Of a stretch of DNA of 64,000 bases, positions 26,494-42,177 are shown piece by piece. The translations under genes and the position numbers were made by a program. The stretch is from Citricoccus sp. SGAir0253 (GTDB taxonomy: Bacteria > Actinomycetota > Actinomycetes > Actinomycetales > Micrococcaceae), in NCBI RefSeq assembly GCF_005877055.1, contig NZ_CP039424.1, positions 1,488,001-1,552,000 on the forward strand, given 5' to 3'. The notes under the pieces are model-generated. The model was not told the DNA's origin, did not search any database, and was given only the letters and a program-made list of their open reading frames with translations. Each line of letters starts with the position of its first letter. Position 1 is the first letter of the stretch.

Positions 26494-27400
26494 CCCGGCC
26501 GGGCTGCGGGCGGGGGTGCTCGGCCACCCGATCGGGCACTCCCGCTCCCCGGTGCTGCACGCCGCGGCCTACGCGACGCTGGGCCTGGACATCGACTACC
26601 GCGCCCACGACGTCACGCCCGGGCAGCTGGCCGGGTTCATGGGCTCGCTGGGGGACGCGGACGGGCCGGCGCCCGGGGAGTGGCTCGGGCTGTCCGTGAC
26701 CATGCCGCTCAAGGGCGAGATGGTCCGGTTCATGCACCGGCTCTCGCCGCGCGTGGAGCGGCTCGGCGTGCTCAACACGGTCGTGCGGGACGCGGACGGG
26801 ACGCTCACGGGACACAACACGGACGTGGACGGCATCGTCGAGGCCCTCGGTTTCGCCGGGTTCCGCCGGGACCCGGCCGGCGGGCGCCTGGGCGTCCTCG
26901 GCGGCGGCGGGACCGCCGCGGCGGCCATCGCCGCCGCGGACCGGATGGGCCTGGACGGCGTGGACCTCTTCGTGCGCACCCCCGCCCGCGCCGCCGGGCA
27001 GGCGGACCTGGCGCGCGCGCTGGACCTGGACGCCGCCATCCGGCCCCTCGCCGAGTTCCCGACGGCGGCCCCGGGGTTCCGAGCCGTCGTCGCCACCCTG
27101 CCCCCGCGCGCCGCCGACCCGGTGGCCGGGGCGCTCGAGGGGGCCTCGGCCTCCGGGCCGGCGGGTGCCGACGCGCTGCCCCCGCTGCTGGACGCGGCCT
27201 ACGACCCCTGGCCCTCCGCGCTGGCCACGGCGTGGCGGCACCGCGGCGGCCAGGTGGTGAGCGGACTGGAGATGCTGCTGTACCAGGCGGTCGAGCAGGT
27301 GCGGCTGTTCACCGAGCGCCTGCGGACGGACGGCACCGGGGCCGATTGGCCGGCCGTCACCGACGCGATGGCGCGCTCCGTGGGCCTGCCCGCCCGCTAG
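26486..27400 (+). CDS. aroE: Shikimate dehydrogenase
   Basis: AroE reduces 3-dehydroshikimate to shikimate with NADPH. The substrate-binding domain shows [20 protein letters not shown] and the catalytic lysine in [17 protein letters not shown] follows. The nucleotide-binding loop is [13 protein letters not shown] (about 132-144). The 304-residue length is slightly above the usual 270-290. The GTG start overlaps the mltG stop. The pathway partners aroC, aroK and aroB follow within 2 kb. One caution is that shikimate-dehydrogenase homologues with other substrates exist, but the context supports AroE. Confidence 0.93.
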   Translation: MADPAGLRAGVLGHPIGHSRSPVLHAAAYATLGLDIDYRAHDVTPGQLAGFMGSLGDADGPAPGEWLGLSVTMPLKGEMVRFMHRLSPRVERLGVLNTVVRDADGTLTGHNTDVDGIVEALGFAGFRRDPAGGRLGVLGGGGTAAAAIAAADRMGLDGVDLFVRTPARAAGQADLARALDLDAAIRPLAEFPTAAPGFRAVVATLPPRAADPVAGALEGASASGPAGADALPPLLDAAYDPWPSALATAWRHRGGQVVSGLEMLLYQAVEQVRLFTERLRTDGTGADWPAVTDAMARSVGLPAR

Positions 27401-27482
27401 GGAGGCCGGGGCCCGTCGCGCGGCCCCGGGCCGGCACTCCGTCCCCGCCCGTCACACCGCCGGGACGGCGCCGCCCCCGTGA

Positions 27483-27488
27483 GAGAAT
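27483..27488 (+). promoter_or_regulatory. Possible -10 GAGAAT before aroC
   Basis: GAGAAT ends 7 nt before the aroC ATG and could drive a nearly leaderless transcript. The first base departs from the TAnnnT form seen elsewhere, so this is weak. Confidence 0.25.
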
Positions 27489-27495
27489 CGAATCC

Positions 27496-28727
27496 ATGGT
27501 GCGCTGGTTGACAGCGGGCGAATCACATGGGCCCGCACTCGTTGGAATCATCGAAGGGCTGCCCGCGGGCATCCCCCTGACGACCGCCATGGTCCAGGAC
27601 GCCCTCGCGCGCCGCCGCCTCGGCTACGGCCGCGGGGCCCGGATGAAGTTCGAGAAGGACCAGGTCACCCTGCTCGGTGGCGTGCGGCACGGTTCCACCC
27701 TGGGCTCGCCCGTCGCCATCGAGATCGGCAACACGGAGTGGCCGAAGTGGGACAAGGTCATGTCGGCCGACCCCGTGGACGCCGACGAGCTCGAGGGCCT
27801 GGCCCGCAACGCGGCCCTCACCCGCCCCCGGCCCGGCCACGCCGACCTCGCCGGGATGCAGAAGTACGGCTTCGACGAGGCCCGCCCGCTGCTCGAGCGC
27901 GCCTCCGCGCGCGAGACCGCGGCCCGCGTGGCCCTGGGCACCGTCGCCTCCTCCTTCCTGGCCCAGTTGGGCATCCGCACCGTCTCGCACACCACCGCCG
28001 TGGGCACGGTCTCCGTGCCGGAGGAGGCGGCGCTGCCGACCCCGGACGACGTGGTCGCGCTGGACGCCGACCCGCTGCGCTGCTTCGACGAGCCCACCTC
28101 CGAGGCGATGGTCGCCGAGGTGGACGCGGCCCACAAGGAGGGCGAGACCCTCGGCGGCGTGGTGGAGGTGCTCGCCTACGGCGTGCCCGTGGGGCTCGGC
28201 AGCCACGTGCACTGGGACCGGCGGCTGGACTCGCGGCTCTCCGGCGCGCTCATGGGCATCCAGGCCATCAAGGGCGTCGAGGTCGGCGACGGCTTCACGA
28301 CCGCCGCCCGCCGCGGCACCGCCGCCCACGACGAGATCCTGCGCGGCGAGGACGGCCACCCGCGGCGCGCCACGAACCGCGCCGGCGGCATCGAGGGCGG
28401 CATGAGCACCGGGGGAGTGGTCCGCGTGCGCGCCGGCATGAAGCCCATCGCCACGGTGCCGCGTGCCCTGCGCACCGTGGACACCGCCACCGGCCAGGAC
28501 ACCCGAGCCCACCACCAGCGCTCGGACGTGTGCGCCGTGCCCGCGGCCGGCGTGGTGGCCGAGGCCATGGTGGCCCTCGTGCTGGCCCAGGCCGTGCTCG
28601 AGAAGTTCGGCGGCGACTCCGTGGCCGAGACCCGGCGCAACCTGGACGCGTTCACGGCCGGCCTCGCGCCGCTGCCCACGCCCGCGGCCGGTGTGGCCGC
28701 CGACGAGCCCATGGGCGACCCGCTGCA

Positions 28728-28731
<4 letters not shown>
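27496..28731 (+). CDS. aroC: Chorismate synthase
   Basis: AroC converts EPSP to chorismate using reduced FMN. The 411-residue protein starts [20 protein letters not shown], an N-terminal family signature with the GESHG core. It also contains [18 protein letters not shown], the [12 protein letters not shown] stretch and the [12 protein letters not shown] signature near 300. All three signatures are intact. ATG 27496 is chosen because the product then begins exactly at the conserved N-terminus. The stop overlaps the aroK start (GTGA). Together with aroE, aroK and aroB it supplies four steps of the shikimate pathway. Confidence 0.97.
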
Positions 28732-30423
<1,692 letters not shown>

Positions 30424-30424
<1 letters not shown>

Positions 30425-30455
30425 GGTCCCCGGCCCGGGGCCGGGCCGGGGATCC
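30424..30455 (+). terminator. Hairpin between aroB and efp
   Basis: CCCCGGCCC (30428-30436) pairs with GGGCCGGGG (30443-30451), extended by T-A, a G-T wobble and two G-C pairs. It starts at the aroB stop codon and overlaps the upstream part of the efp promoter. Confidence 0.6.
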
Positions 30456-30457
30456 CC

Positions 30458-30463
30458 TAGAAT
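30458..30463 (+). promoter_or_regulatory. -10 hexamer TAGAAT for efp-nusB
   Basis: TAGAAT directly follows the aroB hairpin. Initiation is expected near 30470, 74 nt before the efp GTG. Confidence 0.55.
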
Positions 30464-30543
30464 GGTCGACTGGACTTCCCACGGGACCCCGCCGGCACCG
30501 CCCGCCCGGGGCGTCCCCCCCACGGATACAGACGGAGAGCACT

Positions 30544-31107
30544 GTGGCAACCAGCAACGACATCAAGAACGGCACCGTCCTGAAGATGGACGGCCACCTG
30601 TGGAACGTGATCGAGTTCCAGCACGTGAAGCCGGGCAAGGGCGGCGCCTTCGTGCGCACCAAGATGAAGAACATCACCACGGGCAAGCTCGTGGACAAGA
30701 CCTTCAACGCCGGCGCCAAGGTCGAGACCGCCACCGTGGACCGCTCGGACTACGAGTACCTGTACCAGGACGGCGAGGACTTCGTGTTCATGGACCTGGA
30801 CACCTACGACCAGATCACCGTCTCCCCGGCCGTGGTCGGCGACGCCGCCCACTTCATGCTGGAGAACCAGAAGGTGACCATCGCCATGAACGAGGGCACC
30901 CCGCTGTACCTGGACATGCCGCCGTCGGTGGTCCTGGAGATCACCTACACCGAGCCGGGCCTGCAGGGCGATCGCTCCTCCGCCGGCACCAAGCCGGCCA
31001 CCGTGGAGACCGGCTACGAGATCCAGGTGCCGCTCTTCGTGGAGCAGGGCACCAAGGTCAAGGTGGACACCCGCACGGGTGACTACCTCGGCCGCGTGAA
31101 CGACTGA
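30544..31107 (+). CDS. efp: Elongation factor P
   Basis: EF-P relieves ribosome stalling at polyproline stretches. The 187-residue protein has the three beta-barrel domains of the family. The tip loop that reaches the peptidyl-transferase centre reads [11 protein letters not shown], with the key residue being lysine 32. Neither earP, epmAB nor ymfI-like modification genes are seen in the window. GTG 30544 is preceded by GGAGAG (30533-30538). The same reading frame is open far upstream through aroB, but that part is not EF-P. nusB starts 7 bases after the stop. Confidence 0.96.
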   Translation: MATSNDIKNGTVLKMDGHLWNVIEFQHVKPGKGGAFVRTKMKNITTGKLVDKTFNAGAKVETATVDRSDYEYLYQDGEDFVFMDLDTYDQITVSPAVVGDAAHFMLENQKVTIAMNEGTPLYLDMPPSVVLEITYTEPGLQGDRSSAGTKPATVETGYEIQVPLFVEQGTKVKVDTRTGDYLGRVND

Positions 31108-31114
31108 TCCGCCG

Positions 31115-33369
<2,255 letters not shown>

Positions 33370-33373
<4 letters not shown>

Positions 33374-34722
33374 GCGCCACCGCCCGATACCTCATCACCG
33401 GCGGGACCCTGCCGGACGGCACCACCGGGGACGTCCTCGTCGAGGACGGCCTGCTGGCCGCCGTCGGGACGGACGCCCGGGACCGGGCCGCCGCCGCGGG
33501 GCCCGACGCCGGCCCGCTCGAGACGCTGGATGCCACCGGCCGCGTGGTGCTGCCCGGGCTGGTGGACCTGCACACCCACCTGCGCGAGCCGGGCCGGGAG
33601 GACGCCGAGACCGTCGAGACCGGCACGCGCGCGGCCGCCATGGGCGGGTTCACCTCGGTGCACGCGATGGCCAACTCGACGCCGGTGGCGGACTCCGCGG
33701 GCGTCGTCGAGCAGGTCTGGCAGCTGGGCCGCGAGGCCGGCTGGTGCGACGTGCACCCCGTGGGCGCCGTGACCGTGGGCCTGGCGGGGGAGCGGCTCGC
33801 CGAGCTCGGCGCGATGGCCGCCTCGCGCGCCGAGGTGCGCGTGTTCTCCGACGACGGGATGTGCGTGGCCGACCCCGTGCTGATGCGCCGGGCCCTGGAG
33901 TACGTCAAGGCCTTCGACGGCGTGATCGCCCAGCACGCGCAGGAGCCGCGGCTGACCGAGGGCGCGCAGATGAACGAGGGCGCCCTGTCCTCCGTGCTCG
34001 GCCTGGCCGGCTGGCCGGCCGTGGCCGAGGAGGCGATCATCGCCCGCGACGTGCTGCTGGCCCAGCACGTGGGCTCGCGGCTGCACGTCTGCCACGTGTC
34101 CACGGCCGGCTCCGTGGAGATCATCCGCTGGGCCAAGGAGCGCGGGATCGAGGTCACGGCCGAGGCGACCCCCCACCACCTGTTGCTCACCGAGGAGCTC
34201 GTGCGCAGCTACGACCCGGTGTACAAGGTCAACCCGCCGTTGCGCCGGGAGGCCGACGTCATGGCGCTGCGCGAGGGGCTGGCGGACGGGACGATCGACA
34301 CGATCGGCACCGACCACGCGCCGCACACCGCGGAGACCAAGGAGTGCGAGTGGACGGTCGCCGCGATGGGCATGACCGGACTCGAGACCGCCCTGCCCGT
34401 GGTGCAGCACGCCCTCGTGGACACCGGCCTGATGGACTGGGCCGGGATCTCGCGGGTGCTCAGCTCCACGCCGGCGCGCATCGCCCGGCTCGGCGACCAG
34501 GGCAGGATCTCGCCCGAGGGCGTGTTCGAGCTCGGCGCCCCCGCCAACCTCACCGTCTACGACCCGGCGGTCACCCGCACGATCGACCCGGACACCCACG
34601 CCACGCGCTCCCGGAACAGCCCGTACCGCGGCATGTCCCTGCCCGGCCAGGTGACGGACGTGTTCAACCACGGCCACCCCGTGGTGCGCGACCGCGCCCT
34701 GGCCACGCCCCGCACGTACTAG
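33370..34722 (+). CDS. pyrC: Dihydroorotase
   Basis: PyrC cyclises carbamoyl aspartate to dihydroorotate. It is a metal-dependent amidohydrolase with the H-x-H pair in [13 protein letters not shown] (near 65-70), and metal-binding histidines in C-H-V-S-T and the T-D-H-A-P-H block near 315. The C-terminal [13 protein letters not shown] segment marks the class I, PyrC-type family. The length is 450 residues, slightly above average through a Gly/Ala-rich insert near 40. GTG 33370 overlaps the pyrB stop (GTGA). Confidence 0.96.
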
Positions 34723-34753
34723 ACCCCCGCCCCGGGAAGGAAGCCCCACCGTC

Positions 34754-35290
34754 GTGAACGACTACAGCGCCCAGTACACCCTCATCGCGATCCTCACCGC
34801 CGTGGCGCTGGCCGCCGTCGCGTTCCTGATGTGGTGGGGCTGGCGCAACCGGAAGCGACGCCAGCGGGACCTCGCCGCCCCCGCCCCCGTGCCGGCGCGG
34901 CTGCTCGAGGCCGAGCCGGTCGCGGCGGCCGAGGGCATGTACGTCAGCACCGTCCGCGGCCGGGACCACCTGGACCGCGTGGCCGTGCACGGCCTCGGCC
35001 TGCGGACCAACGCCCGCCTCGAGGTGCACCCCGAGGGCGTCGCGGTCCTGCGCCAGGGTGCCGCCAACCACCTCATCCCCGCCGCCGACCTCGTCGCGGT
35101 GGAGCTCGGGGCCGGCATGAGCGGCAAGTTCGTCGAGCGCGGCGGACTGCTCGTGGTGACCTGGCGCCTCGGCGGCCAGGAGGTCTCCACCGGCTTCCGG
35201 ACCCGCTTCGCCGCCGAGCGCGACCCGCTGCGCGCCGCCGTCGAGGCCCTCCTGCGCGACCACCACGGCCCGGCCCACGCCGCGGCCTGA
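34754..35290 (+). CDS. PH-like domain membrane protein of the pyr operon
   Basis: This 178-residue protein has one N-terminal transmembrane helix (about 8-30, LIAILTAVALAAVAFLMWW) and a basic stop-transfer stretch (RNRKRRQR). A cytoplasmic beta-rich domain follows (with V-A-V-H-G-L-G-L-R, then GVAVLRQGAANHLIP). A protein of this kind lies between pyrC and carA in many actinobacteria (for example Rv1382 in Mycobacterium). Its role is unknown; the position suggests a link to pyrimidine synthesis or membrane sensing, but that is inference. GTG 34754 has GGAAGGAA upstream. Confidence 0.75.
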   Translation: MNDYSAQYTLIAILTAVALAAVAFLMWWGWRNRKRRQRDLAAPAPVPARLLEAEPVAAAEGMYVSTVRGRDHLDRVAVHGLGLRTNARLEVHPEGVAVLRQGAANHLIPAADLVAVELGAGMSGKFVERGGLLVVTWRLGGQEVSTGFRTRFAAERDPLRAAVEALLRDHHGPAHAAA

Positions 35291-35331
35291 CTGACCCCCA
35301 CCGACCACCCCCAGCAGATGGAGTAGCTCAC

Positions 35332-36549
<1,218 letters not shown>

Positions 36550-36556
36550 GCCCACG

Positions 36557-39500
36557 ATGCCCAAGCGCACCGATCTGCAGTCCGTCCTGGTCATCGGCTC
36601 CGGCCCGATCGTCATCGGCCAGGCCGCCGAGTTCGACTACTCCGGCACCCAGGCCATCCGGGTCCTCAAGGAGGAGGGCCTGCGCGTCGTGCTGGTCAAC
36701 TCCAACCCGGCCACGATCATGACCGATCCTGAGCTGGCGGACGCCACCTACGTGGAGCCCATCACCCCCGAGGTGGTGGAGAAGATCATCGCCGCCGAGC
36801 GGCCCGACGCGGTCCTGCCGACGCTGGGCGGCCAGACCGCCCTGAACACGGCGATCGCCCTCGACAAGAACGGCGTGCTGGAGAAGTACGGCGTCGAGCT
36901 GATCGGCGCCAACATCGAGGCGATCGAGCTCGGGGAGAACCGCGAGCTGTTCAAGGGCGTCGTGGAGCGCTGCGGCGCCGAGTCGGCCCGCTCGGAGATC
37001 GTCCACTCCATGGACGAGGCCCTCGCCGCCGCCGAGAAGCTCGGCTACCCCATGGTCGTGCGCCCCTCGTTCACGATGGGCGGGCTCGGATCCGGGCTGG
37101 CCTACGACGAGGAGGACCTGCGCCGGATCGCCGGCGCCGGCATCCAGTACAGCCCCACCTCCGAGGTCCTGCTCGAGGAGTCCATCCTCGGGTGGAAGGA
37201 GTACGAGCTGGAGATGATGCGCGACCGCAACGACAACGTCGTGGTGGTCTGCTCGATCGAGAACTTCGACCCGGTGGGCGTGCACACCGGCGACTCCATC
37301 ACCGTGGCCCCGGCCATGACGCTGACCGACCGCGAGTACCAGCGGATGCGGGACATCGCGATCGCCGTCATCCGCGAGGTGGGCGTGGACACCGGCGGCT
37401 GCAACATCCAGTTCGCCGTGAACCCGGAGAACGGGCGCATCATCGTCATCGAGATGAACCCGCGCGTGTCCCGGTCCTCCGCCCTGGCCTCCAAGGCCAC
37501 CGGCTTCGCGATCGCCAAGATCGCCACCAAGCTCTCGCTCGGCTACACCCTGGACGAGATCCCGAACGACATCACGCGCAAGACCCCGGCGTCCTTCGAG
37601 CCGGTGCTGGACTACGTGGTCGTGAAGGTCCCGCGCTTCGCCTTCGAGAAGTTCCCGGCCGCGGACCCCACGCTGACCACCACCATGAAGTCCGTCGGCG
37701 AGGCGATGGCCATCGGCCGCAACTTCACGGAAGCCCTGCAGAAGGCCCTTCGCTCCCTCGAGCAGAAGGGCGCGGAGCTGACCTTCGACCGGCCGGACGC
37801 GGACGAGGTGGCCGCGCTCGTGGAGCGGGCGAAGACCCCGACGACGGACCGGCTCGCCCAGGTGCAGCGCGCCCTGCTCGGCGGGGCCACCGTGGAGCAG
37901 CTGTTCGAGGCCACGGGGATCGACCCGTGGTTCCTGGACCAGCTCGTGCTCGTCAACGAGGTCGCGGACGAGGTGGCCGCGGCCCCCGAGCTCACCGAGC
38001 CGGTGCTGCGCCTGGCCAAGCGCCACGGCTTCTCCGACGCCCAGGTCGGTGCCCTGCGGCACATGGACCCGGACGTCGTGCGCGGGGTCCGCCACGCGCT
38101 GGGCATCCGCCCGGTCTACAAGACCGTGGACACGTGCGCGGCCGAGTTCGAGGCCTACACCCCGTACCGCTACTCCAGCTACGACCTCGAGGACGAGGTC
38201 ACGGCCCACGCCAAGCCCTCCGTCATCATCCTCGGCTCCGGGCCGAACCGGATCGGCCAGGGCATCGAGTTCGACTACTCGTGCGTGCACGCCACGATGG
38301 CCCTGCGGGCGGCCGGGCACGAGACCGTCATGGTCAACTGCAACCCGGAGACCGTCTCCACCGACTACGACATCTCCGACCGGCTGTACTTCGAGCCGCT
38401 GACCCTCGAGGACGTCCTCGAGGTCATCGCCGCCGAGGAGCGCAGCGGCGGGGTGCTCGGCGTGTTCGTCCAGCTCGGCGGCCAGACCCCGCTCAAGCTG
38501 GCCCAGCAGCTCGCGGACGCCGGCGTGCCGATCCTCGGCACCTCGCCGGCGGCGATCGACCTGGCCGAGCACCGCGGCGAGTTCGCGCGGGTGCTCGACG
38601 AGGCGGGGCTGGTCTCGCCGAAGAACGGGACCGCGGTGTCCTTCGCCGACGCCAAGCGGGTCGCGGACGAGATCGGCTACCCGGTGCTCGTGCGCCCGTC
38701 CTACGTGCTCGGCGGGCGCGGCATGGAGATCGTCTACGACGAGGACTCCCTCTCGCGCTACATCGAGAACGCCACGGAGATCACCGCCGACCACCCGGTG
38801 CTCGTGGACCGGTTCCTCGAGGACGCCACCGAGATCGACGTCGACGCGCTGTACGACGGCACCGACCTGTACATCGGCGGGATCATGGAGCACATCGAGG
38901 AGGCCGGGATCCACTCCGGCGACTCCGCCTGCGTGCTGCCGCCGACCAACCTGGGCCCGGACACGCTGGCCCGCGTGCGCGAGGCCACCCGGGGCATCGC
39001 GGCGGGCGTGGGCGTGCGCGGACTGATCAACATCCAGTTCGCGCTCGCCTCGGACGTGCTGTACGTCATCGAGGCCAACCCGCGCGCCTCGCGCACCGTG
39101 CCGTTCGTCTCCAAGGCCACCGGCGTCCAGCTGGCCAAGGCCGCCGCCCTGATCGGCACCGGCAGCTCGATCGCCGACCTGCGCGCGGCGGGCATGCTGC
39201 CGTCCTCCCACGACGGCTCCACGCTGCCGCTCGACGCCCCGGTGGCCGTCAAGGAGGCGGTCCTGCCGTTCGCGCGCTTCCGGACCCCCGAGGGCCGGGT
39301 CGTGGACTCCCTGCTCGGCCCGGAGATGCGCTCCACGGGCGAGGTCATGGGCATCGACAAGTACTTCGACACCGCCTTCGCCAAGAGCCAGGCCGCCGCG
39401 AACAACCCGCTGCCGACCGCCGGACGCGTGTTCGTCTCGGTGGCCAACCGGGACAAGCGGGGGATCGTCATGCCCGTCAAGCGGCTGATCGACCTGGGCT

Positions 39501-39868
39501 TCACGATCGTCTCCACCGGTGGCACCGCCGAGGTGCTGCGGCGCAACGGCGTGGTGGCGGACGTGGTGACCAAGATCGCGGACGCCGAGGCCGCCGACGG
39601 CGCCGGGACCATCCTGGACCAGCTCCAGGACGGCCAGATCGCCCTCGTGCTCAACACCCCCTCGGGCGGCGAGTCGCGCGGGGACGGCTACGAGATCCGG
39701 GCCGCCGCCACCTCCATCGGCGTGCCGGTCATCACCACGCTCGCCGAGTTCGGCGCCGCGGTGCAGGCCATCGAGGCCCAGCGCGAGTACGCGTGGGACG
39801 TCACCTCCCTCCAGGAGCACGACCTGCGCCTGGCCGCGGCGATCGAGCGCGCCGCGACCCGCGCATGA
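36557..39868 (+). CDS. carB: Carbamoyl-phosphate synthase large subunit
   Basis: CarB builds carbamoyl phosphate from bicarbonate, ammonia and two ATP. The 1103-residue protein shows the internal duplication: two ATP-grasp halves that each begin with G-S-G-P-x-x-I-G-Q-x-x-E-F-D-Y. Ammonia-tunnel and ATP-binding blocks recur ([21 protein letters not shown] and [20 protein letters not shown]). The C-terminal MGS-like allosteric domain (about 960-1090, [20 protein letters not shown]) should bind UMP or other effectors. The ATG start is 7 bases after carA, and the stop overlaps pyrF (ATGA). Confidence 0.98.
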   Translation: MPKRTDLQSVLVIGSGPIVIGQAAEFDYSGTQAIRVLKEEGLRVVLVNSNPATIMTDPELADATYVEPITPEVVEKIIAAERPDAVLPTLGGQTALNTAIALDKNGVLEKYGVELIGANIEAIELGENRELFKGVVERCGAESARSEIVHSMDEALAAAEKLGYPMVVRPSFTMGGLGSGLAYDEEDLRRIAGAGIQYSPTSEVLLEESILGWKEYELEMMRDRNDNVVVVCSIENFDPVGVHTGDSITVAPAMTLTDREYQRMRDIAIAVIREVGVDTGGCNIQFAVNPENGRIIVIEMNPRVSRSSALASKATGFAIAKIATKLSLGYTLDEIPNDITRKTPASFEPVLDYVVVKVPRFAFEKFPAADPTLTTTMKSVGEAMAIGRNFTEALQKALRSLEQKGAELTFDRPDADEVAALVERAKTPTTDRLAQVQRALLGGATVEQLFEATGIDPWFLDQLVLVNEVADEVAAAPELTEPVLRLAKRHGFSDAQVGALRHMDPDVVRGVRHALGIRPVYKTVDTCAAEFEAYTPYRYSSYDLEDEVTAHAKPSVIILGSGPNRIGQGIEFDYSCVHATMALRAAGHETVMVNCNPETVSTDYDISDRLYFEPLTLEDVLEVIAAEERSGGVLGVFVQLGGQTPLKLAQQLADAGVPILGTSPAAIDLAEHRGEFARVLDEAGLVSPKNGTAVSFADAKRVADEIGYPVLVRPSYVLGGRGMEIVYDEDSLSRYIENATEITADHPVLVDRFLEDATEIDVDALYDGTDLYIGGIMEHIEEAGIHSGDSACVLPPTNLGPDTLARVREATRGIAAGVGVRGLINIQFALASDVLYVIEANPRASRTVPFVSKATGVQLAKAAALIGTGSSIADLRAAGMLPSSHDGSTLPLDAPVAVKEAVLPFARFRTPEGRVVDSLLGPEMRSTGEVMGIDKYFDTAFAKSQAAANNPLPTAGRVFVSVANRDKRGIVMPVKRLIDLGFTIVSTGGTAEVLRRNGVVADVVTKIADAEAADGAGTILDQLQDGQIALVLNTPSGGESRGDGYEIRAAATSIGVPVITTLAEFGAAVQAIEAQREYAWDVTSLQEHDLRLAAAIERAATRA

Positions 39869-40791
39869 GCCAGCTGGACACCGGCCGGGTCCCCTTCGGG
39901 ACCCGGCTGGCGGCGGCCATGGACGCCTCGGGACCGCTCTGCCTGGGGATCGACCCGCACCCGCAGCTGCTGGCCGACTGGGACCTGCCGGACACTCCCG
40001 TGGCGCTCGAGCGGTTCTCCCGCACGGCGCTCGAGGCGGCCGCCGGCGCGGGGGCGCGTCCCCTCGTGGCGGCCCTCAAGCCGCAGGTGGCCCTCTACGA
40101 GCGGCACGGCTCCGCGGGGCTGGCCGTGCTCGAGCGGCTGCTCGCGGCCGCCCGGGAGGCCGGCGTGCTGACGATCGCCGACGCCAAGCGGGGGGACATC
40201 GGCTCCACGATGGCCGGCTACGCCCAGGCGTGGCTCGCGGACGGCTCGCCCCTGGCCGCGGACGCCGTCACGCTCAGCCCCTACCTGGGCTACGGCTCGC
40301 TGGCCCCGGCCATCGAGCTGGCCGGGGCGACGGGCCGCGGCGTCTTCGTGCTGGCGCTGACCTCCAACCCGGAGGGGGCGTCCGTCCAGCACGTGGGCGG
40401 GCCGGAGGCCTCCGTCGCGCGCTCCATCACGGAGTCCGCGGCCGCGGACAACGCGCGCGCGCTGGCCGGTGCGGCCGGGATCCCGGGAGCCGCCGGACCG
40501 GACGGGTCCGACGGCGGCCGGGCGCCCTTCGGGCCGGTCGGCCTCGTGGTCGGGGCGACCGTCGCCGACCGGGCGGCCGCGCTCGGCATCGACCTGGCGG
40601 GGGTGCGCGGGGCGCTGCTGGCGCCCGGCTTCGGCGCGCAGGGGGCCTCGGGCCCCGGGATGCGCGCGGGCTTCGGTGCCGCCTGGCCGGCCGTGCTGGC
40701 CACGTCGAGCCGCGCGATCCTGCGGCAGGGGCCCAGCGTGGCCGGGCTCCGGCGGGGGATCGAGGAGGCGCGGGCGGACCTGTCCGCCTGA
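39865..40791 (+). CDS. pyrF: Orotidine 5'-phosphate decarboxylase (type 2)
   Basis: PyrF produces UMP from OMP. The 308-residue, long (type 2) form found in mycobacteria and relatives has the catalytic block [20 protein letters not shown] (D-A-K-R-G-D) and the start [15 protein letters not shown]. The phosphate-binding [11 protein letters not shown] segment is near 250. A Gly/Pro/Asp-rich insert sits near 205-220. The ATGA overlap with carB makes it the last gene of the operon, and a hairpin follows. pyrD and pyrE, needed to reach OMP, are not in this window. Confidence 0.96.
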   Translation: MSQLDTGRVPFGTRLAAAMDASGPLCLGIDPHPQLLADWDLPDTPVALERFSRTALEAAAGAGARPLVAALKPQVALYERHGSAGLAVLERLLAAAREAGVLTIADAKRGDIGSTMAGYAQAWLADGSPLAADAVTLSPYLGYGSLAPAIELAGATGRGVFVLALTSNPEGASVQHVGGPEASVARSITESAAADNARALAGAAGIPGAAGPDGSDGGRAPFGPVGLVVGATVADRAAALGIDLAGVRGALLAPGFGAQGASGPGMRAGFGAAWPAVLATSSRAILRQGPSVAGLRRGIEEARADLSA

Positions 40792-40857
40792 GCGGTGCCC
40801 GGCGCGCTGACGAGGCCCGACGGCGGGCTCGTTACCCGATCGTTATCATCAGCACCC

Positions 40858-40880
40858 GCGGGGCGCCTCTGGCGCCCCGC
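40858..40880 (+). terminator. Hairpin ending the pyr operon
   Basis: GCGGGGCGCC pairs perfectly with GGCGCCCCGC around a TCT loop, 67 nt after pyrF and ahead of mihF. Confidence 0.65.
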
Positions 40881-41013
40881 AGTCACCGTTGGGTAAAGTT
40901 CGCCCCCTGCGCGGTCCCGGCCCGGGACGCGGCGGGGGGCGCGCTGGTACCTTACCTCCAAGTCATGGCGTCCTCGCCGTGGCTCGGAAACCTAACCCCC
41001 GAGGTGGATCAGC

Positions 41014-41328
41014 ATGGCACTCAAGGAATTGACGGCCGCGGAGCGGGAGGCGGCCCGGAGCAAGGCGCTGCAGGCCCGCACGGCGCGGGCCGAGCTCAAG
41101 GAGTCGTTCCGGACGGGGAAGACCACGCTGCAGTCCGTCTTCGAGGCCGCGGACGTGGACGACGCGATCGGCAGGATGCGCACGGTGGACCTCCTCCAGA
41201 CCCTGCAGGGGGTCGGCGAGGTGCGGGCCGCCAAGATCATGGAGTCCTGCGGGATCTCCCCGAACCGCCGCCTGCGCGGGCTGGGGCGCAGGCAGCGGGA
41301 GGCGCTCATCGCCTATATTGGCCGGTAG
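41014..41328 (+). CDS. mihF: Integration host factor, actinobacterial type
   Basis: This 104-residue nucleoid protein is the actinobacterial IHF, unrelated in fold to the E. coli alpha/beta heterodimer. It is helical and basic, with the conserved VDLLQTLQGVGEVRAAKIM segment forming a helix-two-turn-helix and the closing R-x-L-x-G-L-G-x-x-Q-R-E-A-L. It compacts DNA and is essential in mycobacteria. ATG 41014 follows GAGGTGG (41001-41007). Immediate upstream position to gmk is the conserved actinobacterial order. The 222-base gap before it holds the pyr terminator and presumably its promoter (a TACCTT at 40948-40953 is a weak candidate). Confidence 0.95.
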   Translation: MALKELTAAEREAARSKALQARTARAELKESFRTGKTTLQSVFEAADVDDAIGRMRTVDLLQTLQGVGEVRAAKIMESCGISPNRRLRGLGRRQREALIAYIGR

Positions 41329-41385
41329 CCCGTTTCCGGGCCGGCACGGTGGGACCGGGCGCGGCCCGCCCCACCAGGAGGTTCC

Positions 41386-42069
41386 GTGACCCAGTCGACC
41401 CCCAGCGAAGCCGCGCACCTCCGGGGGCTCGACGCCCCGCCCGTCCCCGGCACCCGGCCGGTGCAGCTGCGGCCGGAGCACCGGGTCGGCCCCGACGGCC
41501 GGCGGCCGCGCATCACCGTGCTCGCCGGCCCGACCGCCGTCGGGAAGGGGACCGTCTCGCAGTACATCCGCGAGCACTACCCCCAGGTCTGGCTCTCCGT
41601 CTCCGCCACCACCCGGCCGCCCCGGCCGGGGGAGGAGGACGGGCGCCACTACTTCTTCGTCTCGCCGGAGCGCTTCGACGAGCTCGTCGCGGGCGACCAG
41701 ATGCTGGAGTGGGCGGTGGTCCACGGGGTCAACCGCTACGGCACCCGGCGCGACACCGTGGAGCAGGCGCTGGCCGAGGGCCAGCACGTGCTGCTCGAGA
41801 TCGACCTGCAGGGTGCGCGGCAGGTCCGCCGGTCCCTGCCCGAGGCCACGTTCGTGTTCCTGTCCCCGCCGAACTGGGACGAATTGGTGCACCGGCTCGT
41901 CGGCCGGGGCACCGAGTCCCCGGACGAACAGCGCCGCCGGCTGGAAACGGCTAGAATGGAACTCGCTGCCGAGCCGGAGTTCGACGCCGTCGTGGTCAAC
42001 GACACCGTCGAGCGCGCCGCCCAGGAGCTGGTCCGCATCATGGGACTGGACCCTGACGACCACCGCTGA
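41386..42069 (+). CDS. gmk: Guanylate kinase
   Basis: Gmk phosphorylates GMP to GDP with ATP. The P-loop is GPTAVGKGT (near 48-56), followed by the GMP-binding [11 protein letters not shown]-x-D-G-x-x-Y-F-F signature and [14 protein letters not shown] roughly 42-residue N-terminal extension precedes the core; the GTG at 41386 has AGGAGG at 41376-41381, which supports it over an internal start. The length is 227 residues against about 190-205 normally. A candidate internal promoter for rpoZ lies inside this gene. Confidence 0.95.
   Translation: MTQSTPSEAAHLRGLDAPPVPGTRPVQLRPEHRVGPDGRRPRITVLAGPTAVGKGTVSQYIREHYPQVWLSVSATTRPPRPGEEDGRHYFFVSPERFDELVAGDQMLEWAVVHGVNRYGTRRDTVEQALAEGQHVLLEIDLQGARQVRRSLPEATFVFLSPPNWDELVHRLVGRGTESPDEQRRRLETARMELAAEPEFDAVVVNDTVERAAQELVRIMGLDPDDHR
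41952..41957 (+). promoter_or_regulatory. Candidate internal promoter (TAGAAT) for rpoZ
   Basis: TAGAAT lies within the gmk 3' region, 221 nt before the rpoZ GTG. Chance occurrence within coding sequence cannot be excluded. Confidence 0.3.
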
Positions 42070-42087
42070 GACGCGGTCCCGGCCGGA

Positions 42088-42111
42088 CGGACAGGTCCCG
42101 GGGACCGTCCG
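42088..42111 (+). terminator. Hairpin between gmk and rpoZ
   Basis: CGGAC-a-GGTCC pairs with GGACC-GTCCG around a CGG loop, giving 10 bp with one bulge. It begins 19 nt after the gmk stop and could attenuate read-through into rpoZ. Confidence 0.4.
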
Positions 42112-42177
42112 CCGGCAGCCGCACAGACTGAGCCGCTGGCCGCAGCGGACAACCCAGAGACAACCCGTGGAGATCTT

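Noticed and set aside
26680-27495. Upstream extension of the aroC frame inside aroE
   Set aside because: Chorismate synthase begins at the conserved [12 protein letters not shown]; the upstream residues are a shadow of aroE.
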